Below the pieces are notes generated by a model. The model did no database searches. It worked only from the letters and a program-made list of their open reading frames with translations, and was not told the DNA's origin. Below are positions 35,765 to 43,944 of a stretch of DNA of 64,000 bases, one piece after another. Source of the stretch: RGIG5612 sp050944475 (lineage in GTDB: Bacteria > Bacillota > Clostridia > Lachnospirales > Lachnospiraceae); the NCBI GenBank assembly GCA_050944475.1, contig JBMNRD010000007.1, forward strand, positions 13,500 through 77,499, read 5' to 3'. Made by a program: the position numbers and the translations under genes. Positions within the stretch are counted from its first letter, which is position 1, and every line of letters starts with the position of its first letter.

Positions 35765-36529
35765 ATGGGCAGAATAATTGCTGTAACAAACCAAAAAGGC
35801 GGCGTCGGCAAAACCACAACAACAGTAAATTTGGCGGCGACCCTTGCGGAAATGGGCCGCAAGGTCTTAATGGTGGACATGGACCCCCAGGGAAACGCCA
35901 CAAGCGGCATCGGAATTGAAAAGAGAAAAGTCGGCTGCACGGTTTACGAGCTGATGATCGGCGAGGCGCAATTTGAAGAATGCGTAAAAAAAACGGCCTT
36001 TTGGAATTTATGGATTCTCCCCTCCAACATCAATCTCTCAGGAATAGAGATAGAGCTGCTTGACCAGGACAGAAGAGAATACCGGCTAAGAGATGTTCTC
36101 GAAAGGAAAAAGGTGAACTATGATTATGTTCTGGTAGATTGTCCTCCCTCTTTAAATATGCTTACCGTAAATGCTCTGACGGCAGCGGATTCAGTCCTTG
36201 TACCCATTCAATGCGAGTATTATGCGTTAGAGGGACTTTCCCAGCTTCTTCACACAGTTTCTCTTGTCAAGAAAAGGCTAAATCCCGACCTGAAAATGGA
36301 GGGAGTGGTCTTTACGATGTATGACAGCCGGACGAATCTGTCAATGCAGGTGGTGGAAAACGTCAAAAAAAACCTGAAGCAAAACATTTACGACACGATT
36401 ATTCCGCGAAGCGTAAGACTGGCAGAGGCGCCCAGTCATGGAATGCCAATCAGTGCTTATGCACCTCGCTCAACAGGGGCTGACAGCTATAGGCTTTTAG
36501 CCATGGAAGTGATGAATCACAAGATATAG
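35765..36529 (+). CDS. parA: Chromosome partitioning ATPase ParA (Soj)
   Basis: 254 residues. The deviant Walker A NQKGGVGKTTTTVNLAA, VDMDPQGNATSG and VLVDCPPSLNMLTVNAL mark a ParA/MinD ATPase. It binds DNA non-specifically as an ATP dimer, and ParB at parS stimulates release. In B. subtilis Soj also controls DnaA. GGGAG precedes the ATG; 128 bases after rsmG. Confidence 0.95.
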   Translation: MGRIIAVTNQKGGVGKTTTTVNLAATLAEMGRKVLMVDMDPQGNATSGIGIEKRKVGCTVYELMIGEAQFEECVKKTAFWNLWILPSNINLSGIEIELLDQDRREYRLRDVLERKKVNYDYVLVDCPPSLNMLTVNALTAADSVLVPIQCEYYALEGLSQLLHTVSLVKKRLNPDLKMEGVVFTMYDSRTNLSMQVVENVKKNLKQNIYDTIIPRSVRLAEAPSHGMPISAYAPRSTGADSYRLLAMEVMNHKI

Positions 36530-36652
36530 TTACGAGCCACAGGGCAATAAGCAAGACGCCGAACAGAGCGGCGTTTACAGAACAAAAAGAATAGGGCAAA
36601 AAAAGAAAAAGAAAAACAAAAAGAATTACCACCAAAGGAACAGGAGGAGAAA

Positions 36653-37522
36653 ATGGCAAAGGCGAGAACAGGCTTGGGAAAGGGAATAGACCTTCTCATA
36701 CCAAGCGGTTTCGGAGAAGAAATCGAGGCAGCCACAGGGGATGCATTAACTTTGAAACTTTCACAGATTGAGCCAAACCGGAATCAGCCCAGAAAGCAAT
36801 TTGATAAGGAATCGCTGGAGGAGCTGACCGAATCTATAAAGAGACACGGAATCATTGAGCCGATAGTCGTTTGCAAAAGGGACGATTATTATGAGATTGT
36901 TGCCGGTGAAAGAAGATGGAGAGCCGCAAAAAAAGCCGAACTGAAAGAAATTCCGGTAATTATTAAAGAATATACGGAAACGGAAATTGCAGAGATTTCC
37001 CTTATTGAAAACATACAAAGAGAAGATTTGAATCCAATTGAGGAAGCGCGCGCATACAGGCAGCTTATTGACGACTACAGGCTGACCCAGGAGGAACTTG
37101 CGCAGAGAGTTTCAAAAAGCAGAGTGACAATCACCAACACCCTTCGCCTGCTCAGGCTCCATTCGGATGTCCAGGAAATGCTTCTGAAGGGGGAAATCAG
37201 CGCCGGACACGCAAGGGCACTGCTGGGATTGGAAAGCGGGGAGGCTCAACAGGAAGTTGCACAGCGGATACTTGAAGAGCTCCTGAGCGTAAGGCAGACG
37301 GAGGACATAGTTAGAAACTACAATAAGCCGCGGCCGGCAAAGAAAGAAACTATAGAAAACAGTGCAGATTACAAGGCTTTGGAAACAAAGATGACCGAGG
37401 CGCTTGGGACAAAGGTTGTTATCAAGCAGCAGGAAACCGGACGCGGAAAGGTTGAAATCAGCTATTATTCCGAAGACCAGCTTGACCAGATTTATAAAAC
37501 CATTAATCTGGGCTCGCTGTAG
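36653..37522 (+). CDS. parB: Chromosome partitioning protein ParB (Spo0J)
   Basis: 289 residues. The CTP-binding N-terminal domain has GERRWRAAKKA and ENIQREDLNPIEEA. The helix-turn-helix TQEELAQRVSKSRVTITNTLRLL (core SKSRVTITN) reads parS, and GHARALLGLE follows. The C-terminal dimer domain is intact. ATG supported by AGGAGGAG. The 123-base gap from parA contains a small hairpin (ACGCC/GGCGT) and a purine-rich stretch at about 36580-36632. Confidence 0.95.
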   Translation: MAKARTGLGKGIDLLIPSGFGEEIEAATGDALTLKLSQIEPNRNQPRKQFDKESLEELTESIKRHGIIEPIVVCKRDDYYEIVAGERRWRAAKKAELKEIPVIIKEYTETEIAEISLIENIQREDLNPIEEARAYRQLIDDYRLTQEELAQRVSKSRVTITNTLRLLRLHSDVQEMLLKGEISAGHARALLGLESGEAQQEVAQRILEELLSVRQTEDIVRNYNKPRPAKKETIENSADYKALETKMTEALGTKVVIKQQETGRGKVEISYYSEDQLDQIYKTINLGSL

Positions 37523-37556
37523 ACCGGTGTGAACTAATGAAGAAGAGGACGGAAAC

Positions 37557-38054
37557 ATGGTAGAATTTTTCAGCGGAAACACCTTATACATCATAATTCT
37601 TGTTCTGGGAGCAATGAGCGCAGCACTGCTGGCGCTGGTGATAGTCCTTTTTGTCAATGCATACAGGGAAAAGAAGAGACTGGACAGATTGCTGGAAGGA
37701 CAAGACGGGGTGAATTTGGAAGAGGTTATTTTTGATAAGTTCCGGAGACTGAAAATCCTTGAAGAAAAGGATGTGATAGAAGATGAAGCAATAAGGGATC
37801 TTTATTTGCGGCACGAGGGGGCTTTTCAGAAAATGGGAATGATCAGATATGATGCTTTTTCCGAGAACGGAGGGAAACTCAGCTTTGCGTTTACCCTGCT
37901 TGATGAAAACAATAACGGAATAATTCTTAACGTAATGAACGGAAGGGACGGAAGCTATTGCTATATCAAAGAAATTGAAAGAGGAAACAGCCGGCTGACC
38001 CTTGGAAAGGAAGAGGCCTTGTCATTGAAGAGGGCAATCGCCAACGAGAGGTAA
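37557..38054 (+). CDS. DUF4446 membrane-anchored protein
   Basis: 165 residues. One N-terminal transmembrane helix (residues ~9-32), a charged coiled segment, and a conserved globular part with KMGMIRYDAFSENGGKLSFAFTLLDENNNG (core RYDAF..GGKLSFA) and YIKEIERGNS match DUF4446, a family usually beside parAB in clostridia. Function unknown; position suggests envelope- or chromosome-related work. Two bases separate it from serS. Confidence 0.82.
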   Translation: MVEFFSGNTLYIIILVLGAMSAALLALVIVLFVNAYREKKRLDRLLEGQDGVNLEEVIFDKFRRLKILEEKDVIEDEAIRDLYLRHEGAFQKMGMIRYDAFSENGGKLSFAFTLLDENNNGIILNVMNGRDGSYCYIKEIERGNSRLTLGKEEALSLKRAIANER

Positions 38055-38056
38055 AA

Positions 38057-39334
38057 ATGATAGACATTAAATTGTTAAGAAACTCATTTGAGGAAGTAAA
38101 ACAGGCCCTAAGCAGCAGAAACGAAGAATTCGACCTCGAGCAGTTCAAGGAGCTCGATGAGACAAGAAGAAGAATCCTTTCAGAGGTTGAGGGCCTTAAG
38201 GCGGAGCAAAACAAAGCAACCAAGCAGATTCCTATGATGAAAAAGGAAGGAAGGGATGTCGCTCCGCTTATGGCGGAGATGAAAGAGCTTTCGGCCAAAA
38301 TTAAGGAGCTGGACGGACAAGCCTCGGCGGCGGAACAGGCGCTTAACGAGTACATGCTTACCATCCCCAACATTCCAAATCCAACCGTGCCCTTGGGAAA
38401 AACAGATGAGGATAACGTGGAAATCCGCAAATGGGGAGAACCGACAAAATTTGACTTTGAGCCAAAGCCCCATTGGGAATTGGGAGAGGAACTGGGAATT
38501 CTCGACCCGGAAACCGCAGCGAAAATCAGCGGAAGCCGTTTTACGGTTTACAGGGGGGACGGAGCCCGCCTGGAAAGAGCCCTCACGAACTTCTTTTTGG
38601 ATGTACATACAGGAGAACACGGATATACAGAGGTGTTTCCTCCCTTTATGGTCAGCAGGGAAAGCATGACAGGTACCGGACAGCTACCGAAATTCGAAGA
38701 AGACGCATACAAGGTATATGGGGATGGCAAGGAATATTTTTTAGTTCCCACGGCGGAGGTTCCGGTAACCAACATGTACAGGGATCAAATTCTTGAAGGA
38801 GGAAGTCTCCCGATCTGTCACTGCGCTTATACCGCATGCTTCAGGGCAGAGGCAGGAAGCGCCGGCAGAGACACAAGGGGATTAATAAGACAGCATCAGT
38901 TTAACAAGGTCGAGCTGGTAAAATTCACGAAGCCCGAAGATTCCTATGAAGAACTCGAAAAGCTGACAAGGGATGCGGAAGAGGTTCTTCAAAAACTCAG
39001 AATACCCTATAGGGTTGTAAAAATATGCATTGGAGACCTGGGTTTTTCCGCGGCAATGAAATACGATATAGAAGTATGGATGCCAAGTTACAACGGATAT
39101 GTGGAAATATCAAGTTGTTCGAATTTTGAGGCCTTTCAGGCGAGACGGGCAAATATAAAATATAAAAACAACCCTACAGACAAGGCGGAATATATTCATA
39201 CTATTAACGGAAGCGGCTTGGCAATAGGAAGAACAACCGCGGCCATAATGGAAAATTTCCAGCAAAAAGACGGCAGCATAATTGTGCCTGAAATCTTGCA
39301 AAAATATATGGGAAAAGGTATCATAAAAAAATAG
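38057..39334 (+). CDS. serS: Seryl-tRNA synthetase
   Basis: 425 residues, class II. The N-terminal ~110 residues form the antiparallel coiled-coil arm that grips tRNA-Ser. Motif 2 is CFRAEAGSAGRDTRGLIRQHQF (core FRAEAGSAGRDTRG) and motif 3 NGSGLAIGRTTAAIMEN. Charges tRNA-Ser and tRNA-Sec with serine. Follows DUF4446 by 2 bases, without the T-box leader common for this gene in Firmicutes; a tRNA-Arg gene lies 11 bases after its stop. Confidence 0.96.
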   Translation: MIDIKLLRNSFEEVKQALSSRNEEFDLEQFKELDETRRRILSEVEGLKAEQNKATKQIPMMKKEGRDVAPLMAEMKELSAKIKELDGQASAAEQALNEYMLTIPNIPNPTVPLGKTDEDNVEIRKWGEPTKFDFEPKPHWELGEELGILDPETAAKISGSRFTVYRGDGARLERALTNFFLDVHTGEHGYTEVFPPFMVSRESMTGTGQLPKFEEDAYKVYGDGKEYFLVPTAEVPVTNMYRDQILEGGSLPICHCAYTACFRAEAGSAGRDTRGLIRQHQFNKVELVKFTKPEDSYEELEKLTRDAEEVLQKLRIPYRVVKICIGDLGFSAAMKYDIEVWMPSYNGYVEISSCSNFEAFQARRANIKYKNNPTDKAEYIHTINGSGLAIGRTTAAIMENFQQKDGSIIVPEILQKYMGKGIIKK

Positions 39335-39345
39335 ATTTTCTACGG

Positions 39346-39419
39346 GCACCTGTAGCTCAGCAGGATAGAGCGACCGCCTCCTAAGCGGTAGGTCGGAGGT
39401 TCGAGTCCTCTCAGGTGCG
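39346..39419 (+). tRNA. tRNA-Arg, anticodon CCT
   Basis: Cloverleaf folds cleanly: acceptor GCACCTG/CAGGTGC, D stem GCTC/GAGC, anticodon stem ACCGC/GCGGT with loop CTCCTAA (anticodon CCT), T stem GGAGG/CCTCT with loop TTCGAGT. Discriminator G, no encoded CCA. Reads AGG codons. Likely co-transcribed with serS. Confidence 0.95.
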
Positions 39420-39425
39420 TATTCA

Positions 39426-39460
39426 GGGAGGCAATCAGGCAACAAACAGCCTCCCTTTTT
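39426..39460 (+). terminator. Intrinsic terminator after tRNA-Arg
   Basis: Stem GGGAGGC / GCCTCCC (7 bp, 16-base loop) followed by five T. Confidence 0.8.
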
Positions 39461-39537
39461 CATGCGAAAATTCGCAAAAAAAGGCAACATAAAGATTGAA
39501 AACATGGTAGTATAAAGAAAAAAGAAGGAGTGAGAAA

Positions 39538-40374
39538 ATGAGTTATCAGACATTACCTGAATTAACAGAAGAAGAAAAGACCATGCCGTTGGCAAGGTTC
39601 TATTACGATTATCCAATGAGGGATTTATCAGAGGAAACAAAGGCAATTATCTTCGGTCCGCCGATTAATTACAGCACAGTGGTCGATGCACAAAATTTTA
39701 CAGACTGGCTCCTTCCATGCGGAGAGTACTTCGAACATGAGAACGGATACTGTATGTTTCCTGACGGCTCGGGATATATTGCCACATATATGAAGTTTCC
39801 GGAGGGAATAAATCCCAAGAAGATATTCTGGTATCTCAACTGGATGAACTTCCATCCGAAAAGTCAACCGGAGGGAACAGGCAACCTCAGGTACAAAATA
39901 TGGAATCCGGCTGATCATTTCGATCACTATTTCATTAACTGGAAGGACAAGACAGAGGGAATTCATACCACGGAGAGTCTTGACCTTGGAGAGGGAGACC
40001 GTAAGTATGACTGCATCCGTCATCCCTATAACCTGAGAGATTACGGACTGACTCAAGAGAAGATAGATGAGATTGAGGCTTCGGGAGTGACGGTTAGCGA
40101 AATCGCTGATTGGGAGTCCTTTGATTTTGAGGGAGCACATCTCACCTTAGGACAGATTCGTCCTTGTCCCGATGGCGGTTATGAAAGAAGAAGTGCAGAG
40201 TGGATAGGTTGGAGACCAGAAAAAGGGAAGATTGTCAGGGTTGAGAAAACCCCTTGCAGCGAGGCATATTTAAGGAAGGTTGCCTACCACACGCTGATAG
40301 AATGGCAGCATCTGGCCGACATAATTGATGATTTATATGAGGAATATTACGATAAGCCAAACGACGCAGATTGA
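39538..40374 (+). CDS. DAPG/phloretin hydrolase-family (PhlG-like) metal-dependent C-C hydrolase
   Basis: 278 residues. YCMFPDGSGYIATYMKFPEG, the WYLNWMNFHPKS segment, RYKIWNPADHFDHY and the C-terminal AYHTLIEWQHLADII follow PhlG, which cleaves 2,4-diacetylphloroglucinol, and the related phloretin hydrolase of Eubacterium ramulus. PhlG binds zinc through His, Glu, His, Glu; His106, a Glu near 146, His241 and Glu245 (HxxxE) fit. The likely reaction is hydrolysis of a C-C bond next to a carbonyl on a phenolic ring; the actual substrate is unknown. AAGGAG precedes the ATG. Monocistronic, between a terminator and a convergent carboxypeptidase gene. Confidence 0.68.
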   Translation: MSYQTLPELTEEEKTMPLARFYYDYPMRDLSEETKAIIFGPPINYSTVVDAQNFTDWLLPCGEYFEHENGYCMFPDGSGYIATYMKFPEGINPKKIFWYLNWMNFHPKSQPEGTGNLRYKIWNPADHFDHYFINWKDKTEGIHTTESLDLGEGDRKYDCIRHPYNLRDYGLTQEKIDEIEASGVTVSEIADWESFDFEGAHLTLGQIRPCPDGGYERRSAEWIGWRPEKGKIVRVEKTPCSEAYLRKVAYHTLIEWQHLADIIDDLYEEYYDKPNDAD

Positions 40375-40473
40375 CGAAGCAGACAAGGGCAAGCATTGTT
40401 AAAACATTAACAAAGCGTCGTCTTGAGGGAATCGGAATAGGCAAAAGGAAGAAGAGATAGAAGTGTCTATATG

Positions 40474-41877
40474 TTATCTCCCCGAATAATTAGTAACACG
40501 GGGTCTTCTTCTTTTAATTTTATTGGAACTCGCCCGGATTCTTCTTGCGATAGAAACAACGGCAACGAAGAAAATGACAAACCCACCCCCCGCAACAAAA
40601 TGCCAGACATTCAGATAATGAATATTAACAAAAGCGGATTGGGTAATTTCAAGGTTGTCATCTATCAGCACATTAATATGTCCGAGATAATTTCCCCGAT
40701 AAGAATAATCAATAACGGCATACAAATGTCGCCCGTCTCTGGTCAAAATACCGGCCTCCGCGGAAGCCTTGTCAAATTCTTTCCGGTCCATTTCATAGGT
40801 AAAAGCAATGGAAGAATCCAGGTCGTCTGTAGTAAGAGAGCTGGGCAGCAGAACCTGGGTCGTTGAATCAAGAACAATTTTAGATTCCTCGCAGGAAAAG
40901 GAAAAGCGGGTTTCCGATTCGGAAATGTTGTTGAGAGAAAACCCGTTGAAAGCATAATCAAGAAGTTCCTGGGTATCCGGAAAGACCCCGCTGTAGGTTG
41001 GGCTGAATAGACAGACAACCACGAGAGTCAGTCCGTTTTGCTTTGCAAGGGTAACAAGACATCTGCCCGACTCCGGAAGATATCCGGTTTTGCCACCCAC
41101 AACAGCATCATAATAATAGCTGGAGTTGGGAATAATCATGGCATGGGTGTTTTCGACAGTGCGCGCGTCGGATTTATTGGTTGGAGAAATTGTATAGGAA
41201 GAGTGGCTGATTATTTCACAAAAAGCGGAGTTGTTAAAAGCGGTCTTGGCAATAATGGCGATGTCCGCTGCGGTTGAATAATGATTTTCGTCATACAATC
41301 CGTGGGGATTGGTAAAATGAGAATCGGTGCACCCAAGCTCGGCAGCGCGGGCGTTCATCATTTCAGCAAAATTTTCTACGGAACCGGCAACATGTTCGGC
41401 CACGGCGTTGGCACATTCGTTTCCGGAAGGAAGCATCAGGGCATAGAGGACGTCTTTCATAGACATTTCCTCACCGGCAACCGCACCTATATTTGAAGCC
41501 CCCTCCTCAATGTCAACGGCAGCCTGAGAAAAGGTTACCGTTTCATTAAGAGAACAGTTTTCCAGAGCAAGAAGGCAGGTAAGAAGCTTGGTTATCGAAG
41601 CGGGATAACGCCTGCGATCAGGACTCTTGGAGAAAAGCACGGCTTCGGTATTAACTTCCAGCATGACGGCGGAGCCGCAGTCAATTTCGGGAGGAATGGG
41701 CCAGCCGGATTCATCAAGAAGAGGAGATTCGTCTTCAGGAGTCCCGGATGCGGCGTCATCTTCCGTATCGGGAGATACGGTCTCATATAAAGGAGCCGCC
41801 AAAGCAGTGCCGTTCAAAGAAAAAACCAGAAGCAAAGTCGCAAGTATGGAAATCAAGGATTTAAAAGCATATTTCAT
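40474..41877 (-). CDS. Serine-type D-alanyl-D-alanine carboxypeptidase (PBP5/DacF type)
   Basis: 467 residues from ATG 41877, where a signal peptide begins (KSLISILATLLLVFSLN, cleavage near ALA-AP); the frame extends 143 codons further upstream but only across trmB. Active-site motifs are all present: SITK (SxxK), SGN, and KTG in GGKTGYLPESG. A C-terminal membrane helix followed by a basic tail (KIKRRRPR) anchors it. It trims the terminal D-Ala of peptidoglycan stem peptides outside the cell. Confidence 0.9.
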   Translation of the reverse strand: MKYAFKSLISILATLLLVFSLNGTALAAPLYETVSPDTEDDAASGTPEDESPLLDESGWPIPPEIDCGSAVMLEVNTEAVLFSKSPDRRRYPASITKLLTCLLALENCSLNETVTFSQAAVDIEEGASNIGAVAGEEMSMKDVLYALMLPSGNECANAVAEHVAGSVENFAEMMNARAAELGCTDSHFTNPHGLYDENHYSTAADIAIIAKTAFNNSAFCEIISHSSYTISPTNKSDARTVENTHAMIIPNSSYYYDAVVGGKTGYLPESGRCLVTLAKQNGLTLVVVCLFSPTYSGVFPDTQELLDYAFNGFSLNNISESETRFSFSCEESKIVLDSTTQVLLPSSLTTDDLDSSIAFTYEMDRKEFDKASAEAGILTRDGRHLYAVIDYSYRGNYLGHINVLIDDNLEITQSAFVNIHYLNVWHFVAGGGFVIFFVAVVSIARRIRASSNKIKRRRPRVTNYSGR

Positions 41878-41947
41878 GACAAGTATTGTAACATCAAACG
41901 GCAAAAAGGCAAAGCAAAACAATCCTTCAAGTGCGCCGGCAATATGG

Positions 41948-41953
41948 TATAAT
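41948..41953 (+). promoter_or_regulatory. Extended -10 of a near-leaderless trmB promoter
   Basis: TGGTATAAT gives an extended -10 (TATAAT 41948-41953). A start site 6-7 bases later would leave only about 3 bases before the trmB ATG at 41963, and no ribosome site is present. Confidence 0.5.
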
Positions 41954-41962
41954 GCGTAAGTT

Positions 41963-42616
41963 ATGAGATTAAAGAACATTCCCGGCAGCAAGGATATCAT
42001 CGCGGAAAGCAGATATGTGATAAAGGAAGCCCCTCCTAAGGAAGACTGGCCCCAGAAGGGAAGATGGGACGAGGTATTTGGTAACGACAATCCCATTCGG
42101 ATAGAAATAGGTATGGGCAAGGGAGCCTTTATTACAGCGCAAGCGGAAAGGAATCCGGAGATAAATTTTGTCGGAATAGAAAAATTCTCCAGTGTCCTGC
42201 TGCGCGCAGTCCAAAAACAGGAAATACTAAAACTGCCGAACCTTATATTTATCAGGATGGATGCGGAATACATATGTGACGTTTTTGAGAAAGAAGAGGT
42301 AGACAAAGTCTACTTGAACTTTTCCGACCCTTGGCCGAAAGCGCGCCACGCCAAAAGAAGGCTGACATCAAAGAGTTTTCTTGCGCGATACGAGAAGATT
42401 TTGAGGGAAGGTGGCCGGGTGGAATTCAAAACCGACAATGATGAGCTGTTTGCTTTTTCCTTGGAAGAGCTTAAACAGACAAGCTGGACGCTGATTGCCG
42501 CCACGGAGGACATTTACAACTCTCCTCTGTGCGAAGGGAATATAATGACAGAATATGAGAGAAAGTTTTCCTCTCTCGGAAAGAAGATTAGCAAGTACAT
42601 TATCGAAAAGTCATAG
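41963..42616 (+). CDS. trmB: tRNA (guanine-46-N7-)-methyltransferase
   Basis: 217 residues. The start MRLKNIPGSKD matches the family N-terminus. IRIEIGMGKGAFI is the SAM loop, and YLNFSDPWPKARHAKRRLT is the catalytic and tRNA-binding segment. Makes m7G46 in the tRNA variable loop. Divergent from the carboxypeptidase with an 85-base gap. Confidence 0.94.
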   Translation: MRLKNIPGSKDIIAESRYVIKEAPPKEDWPQKGRWDEVFGNDNPIRIEIGMGKGAFITAQAERNPEINFVGIEKFSSVLLRAVQKQEILKLPNLIFIRMDAEYICDVFEKEEVDKVYLNFSDPWPKARHAKRRLTSKSFLARYEKILREGGRVEFKTDNDELFAFSLEELKQTSWTLIAATEDIYNSPLCEGNIMTEYERKFSSLGKKISKYIIEKS

Positions 42617-42645
42617 GGAAATTTTGCAAATGTTGGAAAAAAGAC

Positions 42646-42674
42646 TTGTAATTTTTAAATGATTGTCTTATAAT
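42646..42674 (+). promoter_or_regulatory. tRNA-Lys promoter
   Basis: TTGTAA (42646-42651) and TATAAT (42669-42674), 17-base spacer, about 35 bases before the tRNA. Confidence 0.7.
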
Positions 42675-42708
42675 GCAACACGCGTCACAAGAAGACGCAG
42701 CATGGTAT

Positions 42709-42781
42709 GCGCCTCTAGCTCATTTGGTAGAGCACCTGACTCTTAATCAGGGTGTGCGGGGTTCGAGCCCCCGGAGGCGCA
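42709..42781 (+). tRNA. tRNA-Lys, anticodon CTT
   Basis: Acceptor GCGCCTC/GAGGCGC, D stem GCTC/GAGC, anticodon stem CCTGA/TCAGG with loop CTCTTAA (anticodon CTT), T stem CGGGG/CCCCG with loop TTCGAGC, discriminator A. No encoded CCA. Confidence 0.95.
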
Positions 42782-42786
42782 TTTTT

Positions 42787-42822
42787 AAAACCCTTTAAAA
42801 CATTAAGTTTTCAAGGGTTTTT
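42787..42822 (+). terminator. Intrinsic terminator after tRNA-Lys
   Basis: AAAACCCTT pairs with AAGGGTTTT, with an inner AAAAC/GTTTT stem, followed by T-rich DNA. Confidence 0.75.
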
Positions 42823-42978
42823 GTTTTTCGGGAAAAATCGGAATTATTCCGATGAAGATATAAAAACTGTTAATGGAATGGAAAAGAAAAGCCCCGGCAA
42901 AAAAACAACACCCAAAAGAGCATCCGAAACCTGACAACTAATGAATCGAGAAAGTTTAAATAAATTTTAAAAAAGTGC

Positions 42979-43007
42979 TTGACAATTACTATACTTCGCA
43001 TTACGAT
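42979..43007 (+). promoter_or_regulatory. padR promoter with operator-like repeat
   Basis: TTGACA (42979-42984) and TACGAT (43002-43007) with a 17-base spacer. TATAC and GTATA arms (around 42990-43013) form an inverted repeat across the -10, a good place for autorepression by the PadR protein encoded next. Confidence 0.6.
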
Positions 43008-43031
43008 GTATACCGTAAAAGGAGGTATAGT

Positions 43032-43352
43032 ATGGACATTCAGTTAAAGCGCGGCCTCTTGGATGTATGTGTATTGGCGGCCATAAAGAAGGAGGATTCC
43101 TACGGATATCAGATTATCAAGGACATGAGGCCGTATTTGGAATTATCCGAGTCTACCCTTTATACCATTTTGAAACGCCTTGAGACGGCGGACATGTTGA
43201 CAGTCCGAAGTGTGGAGCATGAGGGAAGGCTTCGAAAGTATTACCAAATCACCGAACAGGGTTTAAGACGTATAGAGGAGTTTAAAGAGGACTGGAAAGA
43301 GATTCTTTCTATATACAACTTTATCACAAGGGAGGATGCTCATCATGAATAA
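43032..43352 (+). CDS. PadR family transcriptional regulator
   Basis: 106 residues from ATG 43032 behind GGAGGT. LKRGLLDVCVLAAIKKEDSYGYQI (core LDVCVLAAI..EDSYGYQI), ESTLYTILKRLE and RKYYQITEQG define the PadR winged helix; the C-terminal helix mediates dimerisation. It overlaps the next gene by 8 bases. PadR-DUF1700-DUF4097 operons are widespread in Firmicutes and often respond to envelope stress or antimicrobial compounds; this one is likely autoregulated. Confidence 0.92.
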   Translation: MDIQLKRGLLDVCVLAAIKKEDSYGYQIIKDMRPYLELSESTLYTILKRLETADMLTVRSVEHEGRLRKYYQITEQGLRRIEEFKEDWKEILSIYNFITREDAHHE

Positions 43353-43941
43353 AGAAGTGTTTTTAAACGAACTGAGGAAAAAACTGTCCGGACTGCCGCA
43401 GGAAGATATCGATGAGCGGATATCTTTTTATAGAGAAATGATAGATGACCGCATAGAGGACGGTATACCGGAAGAAGATGCCATAGCAGAAATTGGAACA
43501 GTGGATTCTGTGAAAGAACAAATCATGTCGGAAATTCCGCTGGCAAAGCTTGTCAAGGAAAAAGTCAAACCGAAGAGAAGCCTGAAGGCTTGGGAGATCG
43601 TGCTGCTGGTAATCGGGTCTCCCGTTTGGATTCCGCTCATTATCGTTGCCGTGGCGATAATACTGGTTGTCTATATAATCATCTGGTTGGCGGTAGTATG
43701 TGTCTATGCTGTAGAATTATTGCTGGCGATTTTAGCCATTGCCGGTTTTGCGGGAATTGTGATTTACCTAAAGGCCGGAAATCCTGCGGGAGCATTGTTT
43801 TCTTTCGGAGCGGGGGCAGCTTGCGCAGGACTTACAATACTGTTTTTCTTCGCCTGCATATGGCTTACAAAGGCTGTTCTGAAACTGACCGGCAGGATGT
43901 TTTTAGGCATAAAATCTTCATTCGTTGGAAAGGAGGCTTAA
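43345..43941 (+). CDS. DUF1700/HAAS-domain membrane protein
   Basis: 198 residues from ATG 43345 (GGAGG nine bases upstream). Residues 1-70 form the helical HAAS region: LRKKLSGLPQEDIDERISFYREM (core GLPQEDIDERISFY) and DGIPEEDAIAEIG. Four or so membrane helices follow. HAAS domains are thought to sense or relay signals at the membrane. Translation coupled to padR; 3 bases before the DUF4097 gene. Confidence 0.85.
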   Translation: MNKEVFLNELRKKLSGLPQEDIDERISFYREMIDDRIEDGIPEEDAIAEIGTVDSVKEQIMSEIPLAKLVKEKVKPKRSLKAWEIVLLVIGSPVWIPLIIVAVAIILVVYIIIWLAVVCVYAVELLLAILAIAGFAGIVIYLKAGNPAGALFSFGAGAACAGLTILFFFACIWLTKAVLKLTGRMFLGIKSSFVGKEA

Positions 43942-43944
43942 GTT

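Noticed and set aside
41878..42306. N-terminal extension of the D,D-carboxypeptidase across trmB
   Set aside because: It would replace a clean signal peptide with antisense trmB sequence; ATG 41877 is the sensible start.
42752..42934. 60-codon frame across the tRNA-Lys 3-prime half and terminator
   Set aside because: Overlaps a tRNA and its terminator; no coding signal.
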